64,000 bases of DNA, from positions 37,738,501 through 37,802,500 of the forward strand of contig CM073733.1 of NCBI GenBank assembly GCA_037113605.1, written 5' to 3'. Shown piece by piece: positions 55,782 through 64,000 of the stretch (position 1 is the first letter of the stretch; the number at the start of each line of letters is the position of its first letter). Under the pieces are notes generated by a model, which was not told the origin of the DNA, did not search any database, and saw only the letters and a program-made list of their open reading frames with translations. This stretch comes from Calophaca sinica (lineage: Eukaryota; Streptophyta; Magnoliopsida; Fabales; Fabaceae). The translations under genes were made by a program, and so were the position numbers.

Positions 55782-57526
55782 ATGAGATTTGAAAACTATC
55801 ATAATTATTAATTTTTAAAACTCATGGTTTTTGGACTGTTCCTGGAACAGCAAAATAGGGCCTTGTTATGCTGTGGTACTTTTGGCATTTTGTTAAACAG
55901 AAGCCAAAGTTTTATGACTTGGACACCTCCTTACATGAACCAACCGACCTGCTTTGAATTACTACTTCTCAGTTCTGTTCTCAGTGCTTCATCGTGTCAT
56001 TGGTTTTTGTGCTTTTTCTTTTGGCCATCTATTTGCTGTTAGATGTTTGACCATATTTGATACACACAGGCCACCAGCAATTGTTCCATGTCTATTACTG
56101 TTGGTTTAATTATTCTTTTTTTTTTTTAACACCTTTACAACAATTGGTTGAATTTTTTTTTTTGCTAATTCTGTTAAGTACTGGATCATGAAGTTTTCAT
56201 TTCCAGCTAACAAGTAGTTTAACCGAAGGATGGGAGAAGATGATGATTCAATATGTGTATCTCTCTTTCTCTCATTATATATAGGTATGTATGGAGTGGT
56301 GGATCAAGAAAATAGTCTATAATAATTTTATAAAAGAAAAATATTGTACAAAATACATAATCTCGTGTCAAAAGAAATCCAAAATCTTGAAATCTGTTGT
56401 ATTTTGTCAGGAGTGATAAAAGTTAAAAAGATAAAATAGGTAAAATTAATAGTAGGTAATTTACTCTATGTTTTATCTACATTATTTTTTTTTTTAAATT
56501 ACTTAAGTGGGCAATTGCCCCCATATCTCATTCTTGCGTCTGCCCTCTATGTATGCGTAGATATGTATGTATGAATTCATATAAAATAAATTATATGATG
56601 ATATGTAATTGTATATATACATATATATTGTAACAATTAAAAACAGGAGAGATTAAAATCGTTCGAAAAAAAAAACTAAAGGGGTCAAAATTACATATAA
56701 CCCAAATTAAGATTAAAAATATAATTAAGCCTAAATAAATGAGATGGCCTCCTTGCTTTGTCATATCAAATTGTTTTTTTGTTTAGACTCTCGATATTCG
56801 GAAGTCAATTGAACTATTGGGTATAATCATTTAAAGGGACAAAGTTTTTTTAATAACTATTTTTTTGATTCACATGACTCGAATTCAAAACTTTACTTAA
56901 GAGGAGCTAAGCTTCTTGTCACTTGACCAAGAGATCTTGCTCTTCCCATGTCAATCTTTACACCATGCTCTGTCTCATAAAAGTGGTTTTTAAAGTTGTG
57001 CAAGGGTAATAGGTATGGCAATCACCAAAAATTTGGTGGGGGAGTGGTATTGTTTTCATGAAAATGTGATCTTTAGACTTCAGTGTGAGTGTTCTTGTTA
57101 ACGGAAATAAAGGGAATTAGAATTAGGCATGGCACGGGCAAAAATTTGCGGAGGGAGAAAATAAAAAAATAAAAAAAAAGGAAGTACTTGCGTCAGTTGC
57201 GTGCTTTAACTCAGGTTTATGATAGTCTTAGTGCAATGGTGCCTAAATAGTTAGATGTGATACGCCTAAATATAATCAAAAATTCCATAGTTTTAAGCTT
57301 AAACAATTCATACATAAAGAGTCGTGTTATGGATGTTGAACCTATTTGTGTCTCTCTAACGGTTTATGCTTTTGAGAAAGTTGGTAAAGGGCAAAATCAT
57401 TCTGAAAAACGTGATACTAGAGTTCATTGTGACTGGTATGTTTCTATTCACATGTCGGCATTGCTAATAAGATACGGAGGTAATCCAAGTATTCTTTTTA
57501 GATTTAGCTCTCTAAACTGAACAATT
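55782..57526. other. Intergenic between MYB and ARF fragment
   Basis: T-rich in its first part, then AT-rich with GGGCAATTGCCCCC near 56511, a word often found in hAT-derived DNA. The ORF at 57257-57520 has no known motif. No gene seen. Confidence 0.5.
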
Positions 57527-57860
57527 ACTACTATACGAAACGTAAAACAATTTACTATTTTATACAGGTTTCATATATAACAGGTGTAAAATATAAACGC
57601 GGTGGCAATTTTAGAATTAATATGTGAATTAGTCAATTTACGCGTCACATTTTACACTGGTTATCTATAAAACCGGTGTAAAATGTAAATGCGGTGGCAA
57701 TTTTGTAATTAATTGGTGATTTTGTCTAAACATTTTACACCGGTTTTTTAAATAACCAGCGTTAAAAGTGACGCGGTGACATTTTTGAAATTATCACGCC
57801 ATATTTAACGCCGGTTGTTTGAAAAACCGGCGTTAAAAGCGTGTCTATGGAAAAAAAAAA
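57527..57860. repeat. Palindromic tandem array upstream of the ARF fragment
   Basis: Words GGTGTAAAAT / ATTTTACACC and, further right, GGCGTTAAAA / TTTAACGCCGG face each other across AT-rich loops. GCGGTGGCAATTTT recurs, so there are about three units spaced 86-94 bp plus a partial one. The left edge ACTACTATACGAAA resembles a CACTA terminus (CACTACAAGAAA). It is probably the subterminal region of a truncated CACTA element. Confidence 0.62.
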
Positions 57861-57995
57861 CTTTTTACACCGCGTAAAATCCCCAACCCTCAATGTCATA
57901 GCGCGATTAGTTTCATTTGTCACTCACAGTTTCAAAACCCTCATTCTCTCCCTCGTACACACTGTTCTCTCGTTTTCTTTCTTCCTCTCGCCACC

Positions 57996-58056
57996 GTCGT
58001 CGCTCCCACCATTTCGCTGTCATCGCTCCCACCATTTCGCCGTCGTCGCTCCCACC
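57996..58056. repeat. 23-bp tandem repeat in the ARF leader
   Basis: CGCTCCCACC recurs at 58001, 58024 and 58047, a period of 23 bp (unit CGCTCCCACCATTTCGC plus six bases), about 2.6 units. It lies about 120-170 bp before the ARF start codon in a CT-rich leader. Confidence 0.9.
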
Positions 58057-58166
58057 TGGTAAGCTCCTCTCTCTCCCCCTCGTTCTCGTTTCCATGTCGT
58101 TCTCCTAATCCTTCCTTCCGTTGCGTTTCATTTTCTTCTCCTTTGTGTTTGTGTCTCTATTGTTGA

Positions 58167-58690
58167 ATGGCACATCAAGGCACGATGAGTTCTCATTCTC
58201 AGGCGGAAACAGGTCAATGGCTTATTTATGAGTGAAATTTCATTTCAATTTCATTTCATTTCATGGGGATTGCTTTACTTGGTTACTAAGCATTATGAGG
58301 GTGAAATTTAGAATGACTTATTTATTTGTTTTGATTTTACGTTTGGTTAGGTTTGGGAGGTGACGATGATCTGTATAAAAAGCTATGGAAGTTGTGTGCA
58401 GGGCCTTTGGTGGAAGTTCCCCGTGATGGAGAGGGAGTTTTCTACTTTCCTCAGGGTCACATGGAACAAGTATGTTCCTCCTATGTGTCGTTTTCATTTT
58501 TTTTTTGTCGTTTTCGTGTTCTAGTTGTTTTGAAAGTGTCATTGGGAGCACTTCACCTTCTTGTGCTTGCTTGCTTAAGTTTTGGCTTTCTGAGTTTTTT
58601 GTAGTTGCAAGCATCAACAAATTAGGAACTGAACCAGCGAATTCCCTATTTCAATCTCCCTTCCAAGATTCTTTGCCGTGTTATCAACAT
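58167..58690 (+). pseudogene. ARF: Auxin response factor, 5' fragment, nonsense and insertion-broken
   Basis: Exon 1 58167-58212 (MAHQGTMSSHSQAET), exon 2 58351-58469 and exon 3 from 58605; introns are GT-AG and phases agree (1, then 0). Exon 2 reads LWKLCAGPLVEVP and VFYFPQGHMEQ, the N-terminal signature of ARF proteins, before the B3 DNA-binding domain; details suggest the ARF9/11/18 side. Exon 3 begins LQASTN, then TAG (58623-58625) where the family has Gln, then ELNQRIPYFNLPSKILCRVI. The frame runs into a copia LTR at 58691. Arg of the Gly-Glu-Arg-Val motif is Gly. As it stands at most a 60-residue peptide could be made. The remaining exons are not in the window. Confidence 0.88.
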
Positions 58691-59531
58691 TGTGGAGATT
58701 TGTATGCCTTAAAATCAGTTTGGAAGTCATTGGAATCCATAGAAGTGATTTTCTACAGCTGGGAATCGATTCAAGCATGAAGGGAATCGATTCAGGTGGA
58801 GTTCTGGGCGTGGGAGGGTTTTACAACTCTCTGTGAATCGAATTGCATCAGGTGTGAATTGATTCACACTTCAATTCATGAGTGTGAATCGAATTGGTCC
58901 TCTGGGAGCTGAAGTAAGAATCGATTCATGAAGTAAAAACGCGCATGAGCTGATTTTTAAGTGAGCGAATCGATTCACCTATGTAAATTTCGCAGTATAT
59001 ATTGCAAAACGCAACAGAACGTGATTGGGAGATCCAGAATTGGGAGAACACGAACCTGGTCGATTCTTGGAAGGTTTTGGGAGATTCTAGGGTTTTGGGA
59101 AAAACATTCATACACTTGGGCTTAGGGTTTCATAGAGGGAGGATTCAATCTTTCTCTATTATAATCTTGAGGGAATCACTAAGGGATTTCAGAGGTTGTA
59201 ATTGTGAGACCTAGGGATTGTTCATCTTGAACAATTGGAAGGGGCTGTACTGAACAATTGTAATTCTAATTGTAAAGACTCATGATGATAGTGGATATGG
59301 AGGCCTACTCTCTCCCGCAGATGTAGATCAACTTTTTGAGACCAAACTGTGTAAACAATTGCGGTGTTGTTTTTCCTCTTCTCTCTATCTTTGGTTTGTT
59401 TGATTTGATTAAAGCTTTTAACTACACATAGAATTTTAGATTCTGGTCTTGGTTGATTCTTTGATGGTTGGACTGTTTGGATTTGGTTTGTCATTGTTAT
59501 TTGTTCCACTTTCTTGTTCAAATTCTCAACA
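58691..59531 (+). repeat. 5' LTR of the second copia element (start inferred)
   Basis: The start TGTGGAGATTTGTATGCC is inferred from where the ARF exon reading ends; the end TCTCAACA is fixed by the adjoining AGTGGCGCC primer-site-like sequence. It contains several GAATCGATTCA-type palindromic words (58770-58980). Confidence 0.7.
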
Positions 59532-59532
59532 A

Positions 59533-59552
59533 GTGGCGCCATCTGTGGGAAC
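59533..59552 (+). promoter_or_regulatory. Probable primer-binding site
   Basis: GTGGCGCCATCTGTGGGAAC follows the LTR end. TGGCGCC-type sites occur in many LTR elements; the tRNA is not assigned. Confidence 0.6.
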
Positions 59553-59577
59553 GGAACAAATCTTTCAAGTGTGCACC

Positions 59578-60033
59578 ATGGGAACTAAATGAGATATTGA
59601 GAAATTCTCTAGAAATAATGATTTCGAGTTATGTAGAGTGAAGATGGAAGCAATCTTGATTTAACAGAAATGTGTAGATGCCTTAAAGGGTGTGGCAAGA
59701 ATGCCAGCCACCCTATCTCAAACGGAGTAGACGGAGATGATAGATAAGACAAGAAGTGTCATTATCTTGTTTCTAGGTGACAAGGTTTTGAGGGAAGTCG
59801 CAAGGGAGAAAACGGCTACGGAGATGTGGGCCAAATTGGAATCGTTGTATATGACCAAATCGTTGGCTCATAGGTTATGCCTGAAACAACATCTCTATTC
59901 GTTTAAAATGGTAGAGACATTGTGGAGCAATTGACAGAATTCAACAAGATTATTGATGACCTACAAAATGTTGATATGTGAAGCTCGATGACGAGGATAC
60001 GGCTCTACTTTTATTGAATTCGTTGCCTAGGTC
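59578..60033 (+). pseudogene. Copia gag, 5' part
   Basis: Starts MGTK, then TGA where the family has Trp. DIEKFSRNNDFELCRVKMEA, LGDKVLREVAREKTATEMW and ESLYMTKSLAHRLCLKQHLY are typical copia gag. Further stops: TAA near 59661 and TAG near 59728; a frameshift near 59925. It is interrupted at the codons for Pro-Arg-Ser by CACTA-3 and resumes at 62617. Confidence 0.88.
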
Positions 60034-62616
60034 CGCTACAAGAAATCGCGGGATTACCGACGGCCAAAAGCCGTCGGTAATCCACAAATGCCGTCGGTAA
60101 TCCAAAAATTCCGACGGATTACCGACGGGCTAATATCCGTCGGTAAAACGCGCATCGCAAATGCGTACTGACGGCTTTGGCCCATCGGTACAATCGTTCG
60201 GTAACTTCCGACGGCTTTAACCCGTCGGTAATGCCGAGTCTACAACAATTGACATTTTCGACGGCCATTTCCGTCGGTAAATTTTTTTTTTTTGAATTGA
60301 AAATTAATAAATAATTAACATATAAATATTGAAAAAGAGCTGTAATTATAAAAATATATGAAAAAATTGTAATCAAATATATCTTCTCAAATCACAACCA
60401 AAAGAAAGAGGATATATGGAGGGGAAAAAAACTCAATAAATGGATGATTAATTTCTGATTGTCATACCAAATTTACAATTTTCATATATCCATGATTCTG
60501 TGTTTGCTGTAAAAATAATAATTACAATTAATTAAAATAATAATTATAATTAATAATAAGAATTTATAGTTACTGTGGGAAAACGTAGAATTGGCATTTA
60601 CTGTGGGAAAAAACATAGTTGAAAAGCTAAACCTGCCAAATACAACACAAACATAAGTCATAAACACATCCTTAGCTATATATAAGTAAACATAGTAGCA
60701 AAATTGCACCCTCATGTAGTTATTGCATGCATCATTAACATGGGCTGAATTCAAAAAAGGTTCAACATGGTGACGTTAGAAATGAGAACCCAGAGTTGAA
60801 CACTACAAGAAGGAAAGTTAAAGCAAGAATTCCTCTTGAGATGTCATGGCTATGAAATGCATGTGGAGCAGTTTGATCCATCCACAGAAGGCATCTGTTA
60901 GAAAATAATAATATAAAATTAAGGATGCTTCATCACATTTGATATAAAACTTACACAAAACCAACACCGTAATAATACTAACTTCAATTCAGAATGTGAA
61001 TACTAACTATATGAATATGAGGTCTGAAAATTAATTTTTGGTCGGCTAGCCAGTATTTACCTTATCCAAAGGGTAGTTTTATTTCAATTGATTAATTTAC
61101 TGCCTCTGAAGGTTAAGAATAGTTATGGAATTATTTCATTGAAGAGAACGATTATGTTATAAATATCCTTGATCTCGCATGCCTAATACTGATGAGTTAA
61201 AGCCAAATCTCAAGGTCAATGCAGTTAAAGCCTACACAAAGTAGACCAAAAGAATTACCTGACACACTCTAAATCTAAGCATGCAACACTGAAATTGTTG
61301 ACATACCACCAAACGAAATATATTTAGCAAACAACTTACTAATAAACTTGTCTATTATATCATAATTAGAGTGCCATAATTAAGAACACAGACAATTGCA
61401 TAGGAAGGGGCAAAGATTAATGAACCATTTGTTATATTTAGGGGAAAAAGTGTTTCTTCCTCACACAATTAACACTAACATAGGGACGGAATAAAACAAC
61501 TCTGTAATTAAAGTTAACAATTTCTTAACATTGATCAACGTAAATTATCTTAGAATGCAAAGTACAATGCGCAAAATCACTTGCTAAAACAGGGACCTGT
61601 CCAAGAGCTGTAATTACACAACCACACACACACAAATGCAATGAACTAAGCAATTGAATTAAACCCATTTAAATGCAAAGAGGAAGTACCCACAAAAGTA
61701 GGAACCTACCCCTGCCAATTACATAATGCAGAATGTTATGAAGACATCAGTACATGACAACCAAAACCCAAATGGCTAACATTAAAGTCATTCATTCAGC
61801 AAATACCATTAACCAAAGAAATAGAACCCAAATCAAAACATCACATAATAAGTTAAGAAGGTCAAAATCTGAAGGATGGAAAATCGATGACACTAAGAAA
61901 TGACATAAACAACCAATAGCTCGTGGAAGCTCATTGATTTAGGTACAACGAAAGGAAAATGAAAATTCGGCAAGTGAAATAGCAACAAGACCTTTGTGAA
62001 GTTCTTTTAAGCTCGTGATATAGGACACAGGCAACCCTCATAAAGAAGAACTAAACAATTAGAGAAGATACGAGAAACAAGCAGTGATTTAGGGTTCTTA
62101 GTTAAATAAGAGAAAGGAGAATCACAGTGATTTGGTGGAACTTGAACAATTTGATTTGGGGATTTTGGGTTAGGGTTCTTCGTTTTAGTTTTTCCAGATA
62201 AGAAAATGATGTCCCGAATGAGAGAGATTCATGAACTTAGAAAGGCAGAAAATGAGAAAATGCAGAGCGGCGGAGGTAGGGTTAGGAACGAGAAATGGAG
62301 AAGAAGAGAAGAGATGGAGAAGTCAAAAAGGGAAAGTGGAACGAAGGGGCGAGGGCTTCTGATTGTATTTAAAACATACCGACGGGCTCATTAACATTAC
62401 CGACGGGTTTAACTCGTCGGTTCATTGACGCTATTACCGACAGAAATATTCAAATACTGACGGCTTAGCCGTCGGTAATTTAAAAAAGCGGGAACCATGG
62501 TGTCTATCGGGCCAGCCCGTCGTATTCTCTCTTTACCGACGGGTAAAAGCCGTCGGAAATCCCGCGATTTTACCGACGGTCAAAGGCCGTCGGTATATGC
62601 GTGTTTTCTTGTAGTG
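60034..62616. mobile_element. CACTA-3, short non-autonomous member of the CACTA-2 family, 2.6 kb
   Basis: Left end CGCTACAAGAAATCGCGGG; right end TTTCTTGTAGTG; GTC on both sides (60031-60033, 62617-62619). The first ~55 bp are almost identical to CACTA-2, including the ACCGACGG / CCGTCGGT palindromes, which recur at 60050-60285 and 62375-62600. The outermost left bases are CGC instead of CAC. The interior (60300-62370) is AT-rich and has no transposase motif I can recognise on either strand. Removing the element rejoins the copia gag reading. Confidence 0.93.
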
Positions 62617-63003
62617 GTCCTTTGAACACTTCAAGGATGTGCTTTTTTATCGGAAGGAGTTTACTATTACTTTGGAGGAGGTCCAATCATCAATTAGGAC
62701 CAAGGAGCTACAAAGGCTTCAAGACTTGAAGGTGGAAGATAGTGGTGAAGGCTTAAATGTGCCAAGGGGGAAAAATGAGAGTAGAGGAAATAATAAAGGA
62801 AAGCCTAGGTCGAAATTCAAGTCCGAGGGGAACAATAAAGCAAAGTACAAGTGCTTTAATTGTCACAAGACTGGTCACTTTAAGAAGGATTGTCCTGAGA
62901 AGGGGGACAATGGTGATTTCGTGGACGTAGCGATTGCTTTGGAGGATGGTTATGAGGATACGGGGGATCTAGTGGTTACGAGATGGGAATCAGAGAGGAA
63001 TTA
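62617..63003 (+). pseudogene. Copia gag, 3' part with CCHC knuckle
   Basis: Continues gag after CACTA-3: FEHFKDVLFYRKEFTITLEE, then a basic linker and the zinc knuckle CFNCHKTGHFKKDC with all four ligands. It ends at TAG 63002-63004, immediately before the protease. Confidence 0.92.
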
Positions 63004-63004
63004 G

Positions 63005-64000
63005 GTTATGGATTCCGGATGTTCTTTTCACATGTGTCCTAGGAAGGAGTACTTTGAGGCCTTCGAGCTTAAAGAAGGTGGAGTGGTTCGCCTTGGTAAC
63101 AATAAGTCATGCAAGGTGGAAGGTATGGGTTCAATTCATCTTAAGATGTTTGATAACCGTGAATTCCTATTACAAGATGTGAGGTATGATCCTGAACTCA
63201 AGCGAAATATTTTATATATAAGCATGTCGATGGATTAGGCTATAGCACTAGGATTGAGCATGGCATGATTAAGATTTCGCATGGTGCATTGATAATAGCT
63301 AAAGGGACTAAAATGTGTGGTTTGTACATATTAGATGGTTCTACTATTATTGGGCATGCATCATTAGCTAGCCAAATTTCGCATGATAAAACCATGTTAT
63401 GACATTCTAGGTTAGGGCATGTTAGTGAGAGGGGTTTAGTTGAACTAACTAAACAAGGTTTGCTGGGTGGTGATAAATTGGATAAGCTAGAATTTTGTGA
63501 TAAGTGCATACTAGGAAAACATAATAAGGTTGAGTTTGGGAGTGACATGCATCATTCTAGTAAACCCTTTGAGTGTGTTCACTCGGACCTTTGGAGTCCT
63601 TCAAGAGTGACAACTCATGGAGGGGGTTCCTACTTTCTCACCATGGTTGATAATTTCTCTAGAAAAGTGTGAGCCTACATTTTGAAAACCAAAAGTGACA
63701 CCTTTGAAAAGTTTAAGGAATGACACACTCTTATAGGAAATCAAGTAGGAACTAAACTGAAAGTTTTAAGGACTGGCAATGGTCTGGAGTTCGTTTCAGA
63801 GCAGTTTGATGAGTTTTGCAGGAAACAGGGTATTAAGAGGCATAGGACGTGGCAGGAACACCACAACAAAATGGCCTAGCTGAACGCATGAACAAGACCA
63901 TATTGGAGCGGGTTAGGTGTATACTTTTGGGAGCTGGGTTGCCTAAAAGTTTCTGGGGTGAAACTGTGAGTACTGCAGTATATTTGATCAACAGATGTCC
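63005..64000 (+). pseudogene. Copia pol: protease, pre-integrase, integrase, partial
   Basis: MDSGCSFHMCPRKEYFEAF has the protease catalytic Asp-Ser-Gly. TAG at 63236 follows LYISMSMD. The pre-integrase segment reads SRLGHVSERGLVELTKQGLL and CDKCILGKHNKV; the integrase begins with FECVHSDLWSPSRV and VDNFSRKV, then TGA near 63669 and TGA near 63721. A frameshift near 63850 precedes QQNGLAERMNKTILERV, which keeps the catalytic Glu. The window ends inside integrase. Confidence 0.9.

Larger units (their letters stand above)
58691..64000 (+). mobile_element. Ty1/copia element, 3' end beyond the window, split by CACTA-3
   Basis: A 5' LTR of about 840 bp, a primer-binding site and gag-pol in copia order run to the window end. 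It is inserted in ARF exon 3; the 3' LTR and so the target duplication (left candidate AACAT) are outside. Stops and frameshifts in gag and pol show decay. CACTA-3 sits inside gag. It is distinct from the Sirevirus-like element in LTR, primer site and protein sequence. Confidence 0.88.

Noticed and set aside
57257..57520. 87-codon ORF between MYB and ARF
   Set aside because: No recognisable motif and no supporting context.

Overview
This window looks like nuclear DNA of a eudicot flowering plant, most likely a legume. Host genes are sparse and carry short introns in an AT-rich background, and most of the sequence is nested transposable elements of plant-only types: a Sirevirus-like Ty1/copia, a Tat-like Ty3/gypsy with an antisense ORF, plant L1-type LINE, CACTA, hAT, Tourist, Stowaway and Helitron. 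The legume assignment rests on the general character of the MYB gene and repeats and is moderate. Only one intact host gene (an R2R3-MYB) and one broken host gene (an ARF fragment) are visible. There are no rRNA, tRNA or CRISPR features.

Layout. 1-2680 and about 9302-9480 are non-coding retroelement-like DNA split by CACTA-1 (2681-9301, TSD ACA), which carries on the minus strand a broken Tnp2 transposase followed by a Ulp1/C48-type peptidase region. 9.6-11.0 kb holds a hAT remnant with a Tourist-like MITE in it, a long-TIR foldback MITE, and a minus-strand LINE RT scrap. A plus-strand LINE (about 11.04-28.29 kb) is interrupted by an 11.2-kb Sirevirus-like element (14926-26174, TSD AGTTT) with two ~1.26-kb LTRs, gag, pol and an env-like ORF. 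28.3-32.7 kb is mostly unassigned, with a Stowaway MITE and a 219-bp Helitron. A Tat-like gypsy element (32765-47166) is split inside its reverse transcriptase by CACTA-2 (35862-41953, TSD CAT), which itself holds a long hairpin MITE. The gypsy element also has an 87-bp minisatellite, an antisense ORF and only a 69-bp stub of its 3' LTR.

47.2-53.6 kb is intergenic DNA with several MITEs upstream of the MYB gene (53639-55484, three exons, 379 aa, subgroup 21 / LOF-like). About 2.7 kb further on, an auxin response factor gene (58167-58690) has a premature stop in exon 3 and is then cut by a second Ty1/copia element (58691 to the window end). That element carries CACTA-3 (60034-62616, TSD GTC), which has the same ends as CACTA-2.

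The insertions give a relative order: LINE, then Sirevirus; gypsy, then CACTA-2, then hairpin MITE; ARF, then copia, then CACTA-3. Almost every element ORF carries stops or frameshifts, so the elements look inactive. The only working gene I would claim is the MYB transcription factor. I did not find a convincing new biological system. The best leads are the CACTA-borne peptidase, the antisense ORF and minisatellite of the gypsy element, a motif shared by the LINE and gypsy 3' regions, and the step-by-step decay of the ARF gene.
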